Part shown: positions 18,026 to 27,960 of the stretch, piece by piece
Layout: each line of letters starts with the position of its first letter
How positions within the stretch are numbered: the stretch's first letter is position 1
Source of the DNA: Basidiobolus meristosporus CBS 931.73
Lineage: Eukaryota > Basidiobolomycota > Basidiobolomycetes > Basidiobolales > Basidiobolaceae
Length of the DNA: 31,036 bases
Direction of reading: 5' to 3'
Assembly: GCA_002104905.1 (NCBI GenBank)
Contig: MCFE01000842.1
Coordinates: 1-31,036 of the forward strand
Translations under genes and position numbers: made by a program
Notes under the pieces: model-generated
Told to the model about the DNA's origin: nothing
Database searches by the model: none
Seen by the model: the letters and a program-made list of their open reading frames with translations, nothing else

Positions 18026-18530
18026 AGATGACTCTAACAGCAAACCAAACAATGAAAACACCTTCTCTGTAAAGGAGAGGTTTGATGGGAAGAACTACAG
18101 ACTTTGGAGAATCAAGATGCATAACCACCCTGACAAAAGAAAGCTTGGGAATATAGTAACAGGAAAAGAAGTTGAGCCTAAAGGAACAGCAGAAGAAGTG
18201 GAGACATTTCAAGAGAAGGACAGAGAGGCCTTTAATGCCATATGTATCAACATGGTAGATTCCATTATTGGACATATCCATGCTTCAAACACTTCCCAAG
18301 TAGTATGGAAATCCTTAGTGAAGATCTTGAGAGCAAGGTCAGTACAAAGCAAGCTTTATCTGAAACAAAAGGTCTTTAACATCAGGAAGAAGCCAGATGA
18401 TGACATGCTATAACTCATTACCAGAATGTAAAGACTTGCAGGAGAACTTTACAGCATTAATGCTGGTGTAGATGATGAAGAAAGATACTATATCTGCTTT
18501 GCAGCCTACCAAACAAGTATAAGCTAGTAA
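18026..18530 (+). pseudogene. copia A gag (nucleocapsid precursor), broken
   Basis: The open stretch (to 18413) has the copia gag head: FSVKERFDGKNYRLWRIKM, the conserved NYxLWxxxM motif, then NIVTGKEVEPKG and the AFNAICINM...ASNTSQVVWKSLVKIL...LYLKQKVFNIRKKPDD segment of the capsid-like domain. A TAA at about 18412 and later TAA interrupt it. No CCHC zinc knuckle is visible before the break. The role is to coat element RNA in cytoplasmic virus-like particles. Confidence 0.85.
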
Positions 18531-18663
18531 TCCTTTTTTTGAAAGCAGAGAAGATATTTAGCTTTGGGAAACAGAGAACACAATATATCTGAATTACCAT
18601 GCAAGATCATTGTACCTGAGTATGTAAATATTACTGAAACTGATGAAATCAACTAGGCAACAT

Positions 18664-19590
18664 GATATAGTAGGCTTGGACACATTGGGAAACGCAAAAT
18701 GAGCCAATTTATGAAAAATCAGCTTGTTTCAGGCCTTCATTAATCAATATCAATTATACTGAGTGTCTGTAAGGGATGTGCACATGGCAAACAAGCTAGG
18801 CAATGTCTCAGGAGCTCAGAGGGCCTCAGCAATACCAAGGTATTGGCTATTGCATAATCAGACATATATGGGCCTCTGAGAACACTGTTCTTTGAAGCCT
18901 AAATATACTTTATTACATTTATTTATGAAAAGACAAGATATTCATGGGTGTGCTTTCTCAAAACAAAGGATGAGGCTTTAGAGATGCTATAGCATTTAAA
19001 GAACATGGCAGAAACACCAACTAGGTGTAAATTGAAGTTAATGCAAAGTGACAACAGAGGGGAATGATGCTCACAGAAGTTTGCAACATACTGCTCATGT
19101 ACTGCTTTACTTCAATAGACCACTGTTCCAAGCACTCCACAGCAAAATTGAGTAGCAGAATGTGCAAATAGAATAATAGCAGAGCTGGGAAGATCTATGC
19201 TACAAGATAAGGGAATGTACTATAATGTTTGGACTGAATCTGTTGCTACAGCAGCAAACTACTAGAATAGATGCCCAACAACAGTACTATGTGAATCTAC
19301 ACGTCTTGAAGCATATGCATGCAAGAAACTGGATGTCCAGCATCTTAGGATCCTTGGCAGTGGTGTCATTTATTGCATCCCTGGCAAAAAACAAGCAGGA
19401 GCCAATGAGTAGAAATGGGATCTTTCCTGGATATAGTCATAATACTAAAGGGTGTAGAGCATATGATGGTGCAATTCAGAAGCTGATCAAGAGCAGTAAC
19501 GTTGTGTTTGAGGAGAATTCAGGTCAAAATGCCACTGAAACCATTGGCCTACTGCCTGATGATGCAATCAATACTAATGGGTAAGATGCA
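18664..19590 (+). pseudogene. copia A pre-integrase and integrase, broken
   Basis: RLGHIGKRKMSQFMKNQLVSGLH then CKGCAHGKQA is the GAG-pre-integrase zinc-binding segment (18670-18795). The core shows SDIYGPL (first Asp near 18860), QSDNRGE (second Asp near 19050) and TTVPSTPQQN followed by a stop where VAE with the catalytic Glu continues, then RIIAELGRSML. After a frameshift the C-terminal part GYSHNTKGCRAYDGAIQKLIKSSNVVFEE is open (within 19225-19584). At least four stops and one frameshift are present. Confidence 0.85.
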
Positions 19591-19689
19591 AACATAATTC
19601 AACCAGACTCAGAAGATAAGTATACCAATTCCAGATCAGAACATTCTATCCCAATTAGGAGATCTACAAGAAAAAGAAATACCCCTGCA

Positions 19690-20690
19690 TTCAGGTGGCA
19701 GACATCCAATGAACATGAAGAAGCTTATCTTTCCTTATGTACCAATTTCTAGAGTCTGGAACAGGCAATGCAAATTCCAGATGATATCATATGGCAACAA
19801 GCCTTACAGGAAGAGTACCAATCACTGATCAAGTCAAAAGTTGGACCTGGTAGATTAACCAGATAGGAGAAAGCTAATAGGATGTAGATGGCTCTAAAAG
19901 ATCAAGATAATCTCTAATGGCACCACTGACAATTACAAGGCTAGATTGATGGCTAAAGGCTATTCACAGATCCATGGACTAGATTTTTAGGAAGCTTTCC
20001 TCTGGTTGCCAAGTTTAACTCCATTAGGACAGTTGTAACCCTGCTAGCTGTACAGGGCCTAGATCCACACCCAATGGACCTCAAAAGAGCCTTTCTAAAT
20101 GGTTATTTGCAAAAAACCATATATATGGAGCAACCCGAAGATTTTATCAATCCAAAAAGCCCCCATATGGTGTGCCAACTCAGGAAACTGGTGTATAGGC
20201 TGAGGCAGGCACCTAGAGCATGGTATAACAGGATTAACACCTATCTAGAGGAGATTGGGCTTCTTTGTAGTACTGTAGATCACAGTACATGTTGAAATAG
20301 CTCAAAAAGGGAGTGATAATTCTAGTTCTTGATGTGGATAACCTAATAACAGCTACAAGTGACCAGGAGGCCCTTAAATCATCAAAATCAGAACTTTTCT
20401 GCAAATCTGAGATGAAAGATCTTGGATAATTGAGCTATATTTTTGGAATTGAAGTCAAATTTGACATGCTTATGCAGGAAATTATGATGAGCAATTCTAA
20501 GTACTTCAGGGACATTCTTAGAAGCTTCAGAATGGAAAATTGCAAGCCTGCAGCTACCCCTATGGACAATACACTAAGATTGAACAAATCTCAGCCAGTT
20601 TTAGGTGAAAATGGCTTAATTGTGGACCAAGCTTTTCCCTATCAATCAACAGCCGGTAGCCTGATGTAATTAATAGTGTCTACATGTCAA
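19690..20690 (+). pseudogene. copia A reverse transcriptase, broken and catalytically altered
   Basis: Motifs in order: EEAYLSLC..., EEYQSLIKSK (start of RT), MDLKRAFLNGYLQKTIYMEQPEDF (palm with the first Asp, 20074 on), LRQAPRAWYNRINTYLEEIGL, then after a break LDVDNLITAT where active copia has YVDD. The Tyr is Asp and the last catalytic Asp is Asn (20331-20342). MKDLG, FGIEV, and CKPAATPMDN follow. Numerous stops occur. It is inactive by both criteria. Confidence 0.87.
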
Positions 20691-20849
20691 AATATTACAA
20701 TGGCAACTGGAATAGGCAGTCAATCATGCAGAATTATGGATCAAATCAAATTACAGCAGTTAGGCAGATTTCAAATATCTGCAAGGCATCAAAAATATGG
20801 TACTGGAATACAAGGAGCAGCTAATAGGCAATATTTTGATTGTTTTAGT

Positions 20850-21135
20850 GATTCATATTGAGTAGGGATCTGATTAACAGAAGCCCTACCACTGCATATG
20901 TATTTCTTCATGCTGGTCTAGCTATTACTAAGAATTGCAAGAAACAACCCACTGTGGCCCAGTCTACAACTGAGGCTGCATATATGGCAGCTTGTCAAGC
21001 AACTAAGGAAGCTGTATGGCTACAAAAATTACTCAAAGACTTAGGTTTTAATTAAGATGTACCATCATGTATTCACAGAGATGATCAAAGTTATACTTCA
21101 TTAGCTAGAAATCCTAAGGATAGGCGGAACAATTT
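20850..21135 (+). pseudogene. copia A RNase H, partial
   Basis: RSPTTAYVFLHAGLAITKNCKKQPTVAQSTTEAAYMAACQATKEAVWLQKLLKDLGFN is the RNase H core (STTEAEYMA motif with Glu), followed after one stop by DDQSYTSLARNPKDRRN, the end of the domain. It then merges into repeat R without the usual tail or polypurine tract, so the element's 3' end is lost. Confidence 0.85.
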
Positions 21136-21403
21136 GGATAATAACCAGCAGATATATTAACATCAAGGCACCTATTCCTTTTATATGGTAATGCTAAGCT
21201 GTCCCAGTGCATAGGTTGTAGCATTTGTAAGACATAATTTGGTTGCATGCAATAAGAAGCTAGTTTGTCTGAGGGCTACTTTAATGAAGTAAGCCTAGTA
21301 TCTACAGAGCACAACCAGATATCTACATTTTAAATACAAAATATACATCAAAGCAATTAGAGTGAGCTGATCAGAGGGACTAGAATCCTACAGGGACAAT
21401 GGA
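21120..21403 (+). repeat. repeat R fragment (left part), second copy
   Basis: Homologous to 5413-5697 throughout and to 3048-3300 more weakly. As at 5697, it ends at the terminus of an antisense copia LTR, so the junction is shared by both copies. Confidence 0.7.
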
Positions 21404-21772
21404 TGTTTATCACAACCAAAGTAGTAGTTTGTAGTTAAGGAACTTACTGTGAGGTAGTAGTGCTATTCAAGCTGTTGTTTCTTCATGGAGTACCTCAGTA
21501 TAAGCATTGTTGTAGAGGCAGTATAGCTATAATACTAAGCTAGGAGAATTTTGCAATAGTCAAGAGTATTCAGTAAAGTTTCAGGGTAAATACATAGTGT
21601 TTGGCAAAATATTAATTTAAATTTGACTATAGAGGAATAATTATGGATCATAGATATGAAAGAAAGTGCCCAAGTTAGGGCAGTATACTAGTCCTACAGC
21701 AACTAAGACCACACTAGTACTGCTAAGTGCCTATTTAGCTGCTGAGAGATACTGCATAGTCCTATATCTCAA
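21404..21772 (-). repeat. copia C LTR (antisense), uninterrupted
   Basis: Starts (plus strand) TGTTTATCAC and ends near ATATCTCAA. TTTAGCTGCT, TAGTCCTACAGCA, TTTGACTATAGAGGAATAAT and CAGTATAAGCATTG are shared with the antisense LTR at 5698-9952 and, more distantly, with 24382-24749. It lacks both insertions found in the other copy. Confidence 0.75.
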
Positions 21773-22060
21773 CTCTCACCTTTATTGAGTAAATTCTTGA
21801 TCCCAATCTCACTTTAAGATTCTCAAACTACAGCCAGTTAGTGGTTTGCTGATATCTCAGTTATTGTTTTGTCAGTTTAGTGGTACACTAACTCTATAAA
21901 ATCACTTTCTACAGCTTCACTTACAAAGAGGTGTTGTCATATATGTGCTCAGTTCCAACAAGATTAGTAGCATTTCTTGCTAATGAGATATCTGTTGGAA
22001 CATTGGAGAGAGGAATAGGAAATGAATGAGATTTAGAAGACACTCATGATATAAACTTAT
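21773..22060 (-). pseudogene. copia C RNase H tail (antisense)
   Basis: Colinear with 9953-10222 (CTTGATCCCAATCTCAC, GCATTTCTTGCTAATGA, ATTTAGAAGAC). The minus-strand translation resembles the SLARN...H-I-Y motif with several stops. Confidence 0.65.
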
Positions 22061-23145
22061 TCCATTGATCTGAAATACAATATTTTAATTTGTTGTAAAA
22101 CTGTGTAAATGTTACTACTTGGCCACCATGAGGGAAGTCTTAGGAGGTCACATGGCAAGTTCAACCCATTGACACAAGTTTCAGAGTTTCTTAAAATTCT
22201 GTACTCCCCTTACTGCAGATAAGTGGCATACATCTAACAAGCCAGTCTCTAAGTTAACACTGTGAAAAGCTCCACCTGTGTGCTATTTCATACAGCTCCT
22301 TTTAGGCTGCTTCACCAATATTTGGTGATCTTCCATGCTTAAGATGAGCTCAATCACCTCAAAATATGTGTCAATTCTACTATACCATGCTCTAGTTGCC
22401 TTTTCAAGGTCATCCAACAGTTTGTGAGTCTTTGCACCTTTTAGAGGCATTTCTGATGGTAGAACTCTCTGGTCACTCCATTTACATATAGTTTTTTGCA
22501 GATCTGTGTTTCCAAAGGCTGAACTGGGAGCTATTTGATGTTGATGTGAGCTCTACGCAGCTACCTATTGCAATTTAGGAAGTACTTTGAATATTAGGAG
22601 CTTATAAGGAATTTATGATCATTGTTGAACTTCTGTTTGCTGATAAAGGAGCACGGTAATTCTATCATTGTAGAAGTAATACAACTGTATTACCAAGTAA
22701 GGAGGGTTTTGCAACATTCTGGAGCATTCTATAACAGCTGTTGGGCCAGTACATAATGTTATGTAAAAGTACTAGTTAGATCTTGAATATAGGGTAATAA
22801 TCATAGGATAATAGATCTGGCAAAAGCGGCAAAGTTACAATATAGATTAGTCCTACAGTGACCATGAGTAATCCAGAATTGTTAGGTAGATTTTTAGCTG
22901 CTGAATGATCCCAAATAGTCCAATGTTTCAACACTACCAAGGCTAGAGTACTAACCTAGTTTTTGCACTTATCCATGGTACAATATGCGGTTATATTGAT
23001 CTTGCAGACCAATCTACATCTTATTTGCTCTTTCTCATGTGGCAAATCTACCAGTTCCCACATTAATGCCTTGATCAGCAATAAGTACTCCTCCTGAATG
23101 ACCTGTTACCATTAAGTAGCATCTGGACCTTTTTGAAAGAGTTGA
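22061..23145 (-). pseudogene. copia C reverse transcriptase (antisense), split by a solo LTR
   Basis: Minus-strand translation from about 23140: IQEEYLLLIKALMWELVDLPHEKEQIRCRLVCKI, the start of copia RT. After the LTR, DLQKTI (about 22500) and HKLLDDLEKATRAWYSRIDTYFEVIE (about 22420-22345), equivalent to the KLVYRLRQAPRAWY segment of copia A, and then DHQILVKQ. Stops and losses include the MDVK.AFLNG palm motif (HQHQIAPSSAFGN). The YVDD site cannot be identified. Confidence 0.75.
22566..22933 (-). repeat. solo copia LTR with perfect target duplication
   Basis: 368 bp. On the minus strand it begins TGTTGAAACATTGG and matches the LTR at 24382-24749 (TTTTTAGCTGCTGAATGAT, GTAGAAGTAATACAACTGTA on the plus strand). 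The 5-bp CTACC is present on both sides (22561-22565 and 22934-22938). It interrupts the antisense RT of copia C. No internal element sequence remains, so it formed by LTR-LTR recombination after insertion. Confidence 0.88.
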
Positions 23146-23149
23146 CTAG

Positions 23150-23338
23150 TTGGCAGCATTCAGTAGCTAGGAGCTTACTTAGCAATTCTGGACTAGTCTT
23201 AGTCACTGCAGAGCTCATTCACACCACTAACTTTGCCACTTGCTATCAGATCATTGATCTTGTGATTACTTGCCTATAGTCAAGATCAAGTTTGCACACT
23301 TACCAATCATTAGTATTCATGCTAAAACTGCTACAACC
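23150..23338 (+). repeat. copia LTR, sense, first half
   Basis: CAGTAGCTAGGAGCTTACTTA, GGACTAGTCTTAGTCACTG and CCTATAGTCAAGATCAAGTT follow the first half of the copia LTR (compare 2045-2180). It is cut at 23338 by an LTR in the opposite orientation. Confidence 0.75.
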
Positions 23339-23665
23339 TGTTGCAATATAAGAAGTATTTGATATTAGAAACTTATCAAGGGATGGCTATAAAAGTGTAA
23401 CTGTTTTCTATTCATAAAAAGTGCAGTATTCATGGTGCAGCAGTATGGTTTTTCAATCATAAGGAGCATCCAGTTGAGTTTCAGGGTTAACATATAATGT
23501 TTGGCAAATGCTTTAACTTAAACCTCACTATAGGGGAGAAATCATAGATTATTGATCTGAAACAAGGTAGCATAGTTGGGCTCTAAATGAGTGCCACAGA
23601 GACTAAGACTACACCATATTTATAAGTAGATTCTTAGGATTTTAAATAGTTTTGGATTTCAAAGA
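23339..23665 (-). repeat. copia LTR, antisense, inserted head-on
   Basis: Starts (plus strand) TGTTGCAATATAAGAAG, the reversed LTR end, with GGCTATAAAAGTG (reversed TATA region), GAGTTTCAGGGTTAA and TTAAACCTCACTATAGGGGAG. The right end is poorly defined near 23650-23670. It meets the sense half-LTR directly, so this LTR probably inserted into the other. Confidence 0.65.
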
Positions 23666-24060
23666 CATATTAGTTGAGTTCCAAATGGCAATTTGCAGTT
23701 ATTCAAGTAGTATTTGTACAAAAACCAAGATGCATATGCCACATGCAATCCATGATATATGGCAACACTGCAAGCATCAAATTAGCCTGCCAAAAAGCTG
23801 AGGTGATGAAGTGTGTCATTTGCAGCAGGTTCTTTCATACAAGATGTTAGTTAGTTGAAGGCATTAGATTTCTTGGATACAATAGCATTGTGCAGGACAA
23901 GCTGTAGGCCAACACACTACCATGATATTCCCATGGAGTTCTGCAAAAATGTTGCCAAAAAGCCACCAATTTTTTGTCATATAAGAAAACCTCATTTATT
24001 AGCAAGCTGAAGCTTCTAAAAGAAGTGGTATGAATTAAGACAGCCTGAATGCATTGCAAA
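23666..24060 (+). repeat. repeat R fragment (right part)
   Basis: TATGGCAACACTGCAAGCATCA (23758) corresponds to TATGGCAACTTTGCAAGTATCA (3377), and GAGGTGATGAAGTGTGTCATTTGCAGCAGGT to the segment at 3419-3451. CpG positions of the 3040-4330 copy are TpG or CpA here (TGCGGCAG to TGCAGCAG). The 208-codon frame is not kept. Confidence 0.6.
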
Positions 24061-24381
24061 CCCTGAACAAACAATGTCAAATGCCCATCAAGAATATGGG
24101 CAGTAAAGAGAACAAGGCACCATCACAGTACTGCTGCAAGATTGTCAGCAAGGGCAATGGCTCAATGGTTCTGGCCTTCAGAGGCCTCATCTCAGGCTTG
24201 GACAACTGATCCAGGCTAGATTCACCAAAAGATCTTATTTAACTTTACATAGGGAACTGATTTTGCTCAAAAATTATGTGATAATTAACAATCATGTAAC
24301 ATTTGTTTGGTTTGTTTGCATGATCTGATGCTGAATTTTGCTGTGGTAATTAATTAATAAAAGCTTTTTGATCTAGGGTGA
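24061..24381. other. no recognised feature
   Basis: AT-rich sequence between repeat R and an antisense copia LTR. There is no supported frame and no repeat match that I could confirm. Confidence 0.45.
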
Positions 24382-24749
24382 TGTTGCAATTCAAGAAGTG
24401 ATGTGGATATAAGGAACTTGTTAAGAAATAGTGATAATAGTTGACCTGCTATTTATTCTTAACAAGTCTCACTATTTATACCTTTGTAGAAGTAATACAA
24501 CTGTAACACTAAGTAAGAATAGCTTCTCAGCACTCAGGAGCATTCTATCACAGTTTCAGGGTCAATAATAGTATATGGTAATTTTGCTAATTTGATCTTG
24601 ACTATAGAGGAATAGCCATAGGAAAATACATCTGAAGAAAGTGGCAAAGTTACTATTGTAAGTTAGTCCTACAGCAGCCAAGACTAGTCCATATTTGTAA
24701 AGTAAGTTTTTAGCTGCTGAATGATACCAAATGGTCCAACATTTTAACA
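24382..24749 (-). repeat. copia LTR, antisense, with purine tract
   Basis: 368 bp. The minus strand begins TGTTAAAATGTTGG and ends TTGAATTGCAACA (inverted TGTT/AACA). TATAAATA on the minus strand near 24473-24480. Just outside, the minus strand has GAGGGGGAG, a polypurine tract, so this is the 3' LTR of an antisense element whose body is now lost; the copia B LTR starts within about 40 bp. Confidence 0.82.
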
Positions 24750-24785
24750 CTCCCCCTCAACTCAATAATTTCTTAATCCTAATTA

Positions 24786-25134
24786 CAATTGTAAATATTT
24801 GTATTCCACCTTAATACTCACCTAGCTTAGTCACTTAGATCATTGCCTTCAAATTTTAGAGAGTACTGACAAGAAATCCCTGTTGGGAAGTACTTATAAT
24901 ATTTTCACCAAAATATTTGATACCCAAAACATAAAATTTTTCAAAGTTGTTCAAACAGCCCCAGACTTTGCACTTATGCTCTTGGTATCTTACTGAACCT
25001 ATTCTACATGTTTGTAATGCCAAGACCATGTCAAAGTAAATTACTACTTTGACATTCAATAAATCAATCAGCTAGAACCACGTAATTTACTTGTTCTACT
25101 TATTACTTCCAGTATTTCCAAGACTCTTATAACA
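24786..25134 (+). repeat. copia B left LTR
   Basis: About 349 bp, ending CTTATAACA at 25134. The start is estimated by alignment with TGTTGTAAGAGC at 28732; the first bases are decayed. AATAAAT near 25060 may serve polyadenylation. GGTTCTGGGTCC follows where the primer-binding site should be. Confidence 0.8.
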
Positions 25135-25165
25135 GGTTCTGGGTCCTAAGCAGTCAGTCTCTGCA

Positions 25166-25935
25166 ATGCCTACTACTGCTATTACTGGAATCTTTCCCTC
25201 TGCTGAACAGTTGGATGGATCTAACTACCAAGTGTGTAAGGTGAAGATGAAGATGCTGCTACAGGAAAGAGGCCTCTGGGATATTGTCTTGGGAGAAGAA
25301 TGCCCTCCTAAAAGTGTGAGAGAGGAATCCTTAAATTACCAGAAGAATGAACGGAGTGACTTTAACTTTGATTGCCTTAATGTTAAAAACAAATTGCTAC
25401 TTCAACACTCAAGAGCAAAAATGTCAAAGAATGCCTGCAAGGCATTAGAAGGCACCTAACAGTCATGTTCAGCTGCCAAGAAAATTTATCTTAGAGAAAA
25501 GTTCCTTACTACAAAGATGCTGCCAGAAGTAAAAATGAAAACTCTAATTAACAGAATTACCTTGCTGGTAGATGAGATTGAATCCATATGCATACCAACT
25601 ACTGATGAGGATGTGATAACAACTATCCCAAGTAGCATGACAGACAGGTTTTAGGGCCTTATATCAGCCCTAGAGTCCAGAACTGAAGATTTGACCTTAA
25701 ATTACATATAAGAAGGCTCCTGGACAAAGAATTATGAAAGTCAAGCACCAACACAAAGGAAGAAGAAAATGTTTTAAAATGCAATGATTACCAACAAAGG
25801 AGATACCTAAGACCTTGTAAAGGGAATAGAAACCTGTTTTGAAACTACTGCAAAAGGAATGGACGCACATCAGACCAGTATTTGAAAAAAAGAAATACTG
25901 TCAGCAGAAAAAGTCTGATTATGGAAATGCTCCAA
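25166..25935 (+). pseudogene. copia B gag, broken
   Basis: ATG at 25166 opens a 97-codon stretch with LDGSNYQVCKVKMKMLLQERGLWDIVLGEECPP, the copia gag head. After a TAA, colinear translation continues with AAKKIYLREKFLTTKM and ITLLVDEIESI. Then comes a decayed zinc knuckle near 25835-25875 in which one Cys is a stop (TGA), one Cys remains, His is Arg and the last Cys is Tyr. The gag is recognisable over its whole usual extent but dead. Confidence 0.85.
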
Positions 25936-25989
25936 CAACCAAAGATAGACTACTTGTGGTATCCAAGAGAAAGTGTAATAAAATTCTTG

Positions 25990-26204
25990 AATGGTTTAAC
26001 TGAACCAAAGGGACAATTAAGTGCAGAATCTTAGAATTGTCAGAGAGTGGCGAAAATATTGGCCAAAAGATTCTGATCTAATATTGGTCTTGGATATAGC
26101 TTGGTTGGCCATAAAGAGAATGATATTTGTTTGCTAGGCAAGCTAAGCTTGGTGTTCTTTGGAGTGCTAGATATACTAGGCTTGGATAGAAACCAGAACT
26201 GAAT
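25990..26204 (-). other. possible internal scrap of the inserted LTR element
   Basis: Sequence foreign to copia lies between the gag zinc knuckle and protease. If the block at 26205-26651 is an antisense LTR, this would be its 5' internal region. A 72-codon minus-strand frame (26258-26040) shows no known domain. Confidence 0.25.
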
Positions 26205-26651
26205 TGTTGGATTCTTATTTTTGCTGAGACTGAATCTTAATTTTGTTGAGACACACACTAAACCAAAAGGTTCAGTAAACTTTATTTATACTTTTCTGAT
26301 CAAGTTGAATTAGTAAGCATCAAGGGACTGGATTGATTGAAATCAATTTGGGTGTTCATAGGTGCATAAGATAAATGAAAATTACATCATGAATCAACTG
26401 ATGTCTTGGCAACTGCACAGTGGTTGGATAGATCTCAGATGACTAATCACCTGGGAAGGCTTGGCAGATGGGTTGATAACGTAATGACCATTTGAAAATA
26501 GATCAGGTGTGATAGCTAAAAATAGATTCTGAGGTGGGATAAAATAAACTGTAACTGGGATTTGTTATGTTTGGGTTAGGGAAAATCAGTTAGGGTACTA
26601 GATTTTCAAATGGAGTAAAATTGGCTAAGTTTTAAATATTGATGCACAACA
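26205..26651 (-). repeat. possible unrelated LTR inserted into copia B
   Basis: The block starts TGTTGGATTC and ends ATGCACAACA, giving 5-bp inverted TGTTG/CAACA ends over 447 bp. On the minus strand TATAAATAAAG (about 26280-26290) would supply TATA and poly(A)-like signals. It matches none of the other LTR families here and no second copy is in the window. The flanks do not show a target duplication (TGAAT against CTACT), so the limits are tentative. Confidence 0.4.
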
Positions 26652-26689
26652 CTACTCATATCAGCACTAAATATGACCACAAGCAAGGA

Positions 26690-27060
26690 CTCTTAGATGT
26701 GGTACATTGATACTGGAGTATCTCAACACTTAATACACCAAAAAGAGCATTTTACTCAGTACTAAGAAATTTCAATTAAGAAGGTTTTTGTTGGTGACAA
26801 TAGAACACCTGATGCAGTGAGAGAAAGAGGTGTTCAAGTAAATTCTTGAAACAGTGAGGGAAGCCATACACTGACTTTTAGAGAAGTACTCAGTGTACCA
26901 GAAATAGCCAAGAACCTAGTATCTGTAAGCAAGGCAATAGCAGAAGCACCCAGTTTTGGCTTTGACAATTCTGGATGCAATATCACAAATTAAAATGGTG
27001 CTGATATTACTTTGAATATCAGAGATCTGAATCTGTATAAGCTGTCATAAATTCCATCAT
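26690..27060 (+). pseudogene. copia B protease, broken
   Basis: MWYIDTGVSQHL is the aspartic protease active-site region of copia elements (DTG at 26709-26717), which cleaves the polyprotein. KVFVGDNR and LTFREVLSVPEIAKNLVSVSKA follow, matching the end of the domain. Stops at about 26849 and 26992 break the frame. The DTG triad is intact. Confidence 0.85.
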
Positions 27061-27094
27061 ATCTGGAAGCCAGTAAAAGTACTTGAATGAAGAA

Positions 27095-27260
27095 ATATTA
27101 ATGCTTTGGCACAGGAGACTTGGACATGTTGATTTTGATTATTTGCACAAATAATCAAATATCAGCTTATATCCAGAGTAGAAATAGATCCTGCAGCTAA
27201 TTTGAAGCACTGTGAAGCCTGTATATATGGGAAACAAGCCTGGCAACTGCTTAAGAGCTT
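27095..27260 (+). pseudogene. copia B pre-integrase zinc segment; integrase core deleted
   Basis: LWHRRLGHVDFDYLHK (27108-27155) and LKHCEACIYGKQA (about 27205-27240) are the His and Cys parts of the GAG-pre-integrase zinc site. Within a few dozen bases the sequence jumps to the start of RT (FKTKHNADGTIK at about 27310). The whole DDE core and the integrase C-terminus are missing, so the element could not integrate by itself. Confidence 0.85.
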
Positions 27261-27269
27261 TGGGTTAGT

Positions 27270-27960
27270 CAAAACTAAGAGAAAACAATTGGATACTGGT
27301 GAGTCTTCAAGACAAAACACAATGCTGATGGAACAATCAAAGATACAAAGCCAGACATGTGGCCAAAGGATACTCTCAATCAAAAGAGCTTTACTATACT
27401 GAGACCCTGCACCAGCAGCCAAGCTTATTCCATCAGATTAATATGGACTTTTGCTGCAAAATATAAGTTCTTTATACATCATATGGATGTAAAAGCTATA
27501 TTCTTGAATGGGAACTTAATGAGGATGTGCATATGGACCAAACTGATGAGTTTGCTGACCAAGACAACCACCATTTGCTCTGCAAGCTTAATATGTCTCT
27601 ATATGGACTCAGGCAATCACTGACAGCCTGGAATTGCAAAATAGATTATTATTTGGAATCTTTGAGTTTCAAAAGGAAGATTGCTGACAGTAGTATTTAC
27701 TCCAAGCCAGATAGAGCAAATTCAGTTCTATTAGGTCATTATGTTGATGATCATATTATAGCCACCCATAACCTACAAACACTGGAAGAGACTAAGTCAA
27801 GCCTATTTAAAGAGACCAAGATATCTGATCTTGGAGAACCCAGTTACAGCTTAGGGATAAAGTTCTTCATAAACAAAATTACCCAGACCATAACCCTAAG
27901 CTAGTCCAAGTATATTCATGATATAATAAAGTTGTACCATATGGAAGACTGCAAATTGGC
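27270..27960 (+). pseudogene. copia B reverse transcriptase, YVDD intact
   Basis: Order: FKTKHNADGTIK, a frame change, YKARHVAKGYSQ, the palm region with HHMDVKAIFLNGNL (27478 on), HMDQTDEFADQDNHHLLCKLNMSLYGLRQSLTAWNCKIDYYLESL, DSSIYSKPDRANSVLLGHYVDDHIIATH (YVDD at 27740-27751), and ISDLGEPSYSLGIKF. The longest piece is 27527-27904. Breaks are two or three frame changes and a TAG at 27902. Of the RTs in the window it is the only one retaining a perfect catalytic YVDD. Confidence 0.88.

Larger units (their letters stand above)
17845..21135 (+). mobile_element. copia retrotransposon A (left LTR part and decayed polyprotein)
   Basis: The order gag, integrase, RT, RNase H is the Ty1/copia arrangement. 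A left LTR part (about 17845-17991) is followed by a primer-binding-site-like GGTTATCAGCCCC at 17992, similar to the initiator-Met tRNA site used by many copia elements. The protease region is missing between gag and integrase. No sense right LTR is found; the RNase H runs into repeat R at about 21120. A second, more deleted copy of this family is at 29660-31036. Confidence 0.88.
21404..23145 (-). mobile_element. antisense copia retrotransposon C with nested solo LTR
   Basis: Read on the minus strand from right to left: RT start (about 23140-22940), a foreign solo LTR (22566-22933), continuing RT (22560-22060), RNase H tail (22040-21773) and LTR (21772-21404). Gag, protease and integrase are absent. 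Removing the solo LTR and one copy of its CTACC duplication makes the RT reading continuous (LALVAA...). Its 3' portion is the empty-site counterpart of 5698-10222. Confidence 0.75.

Noticed and set aside
18012-18281. Minus-strand 89-codon frame opposite copia A gag
   Set aside because: The plus strand holds a clear gag; the reverse frame has no independent support.
24382-24749. Solo LTR with target duplication
   Set aside because: Flanking pentamers differ (GGTGA against CTCCC) and a polypurine tract lies on the minus-strand upstream side, so it is better read as the 3' LTR of a lost antisense element.
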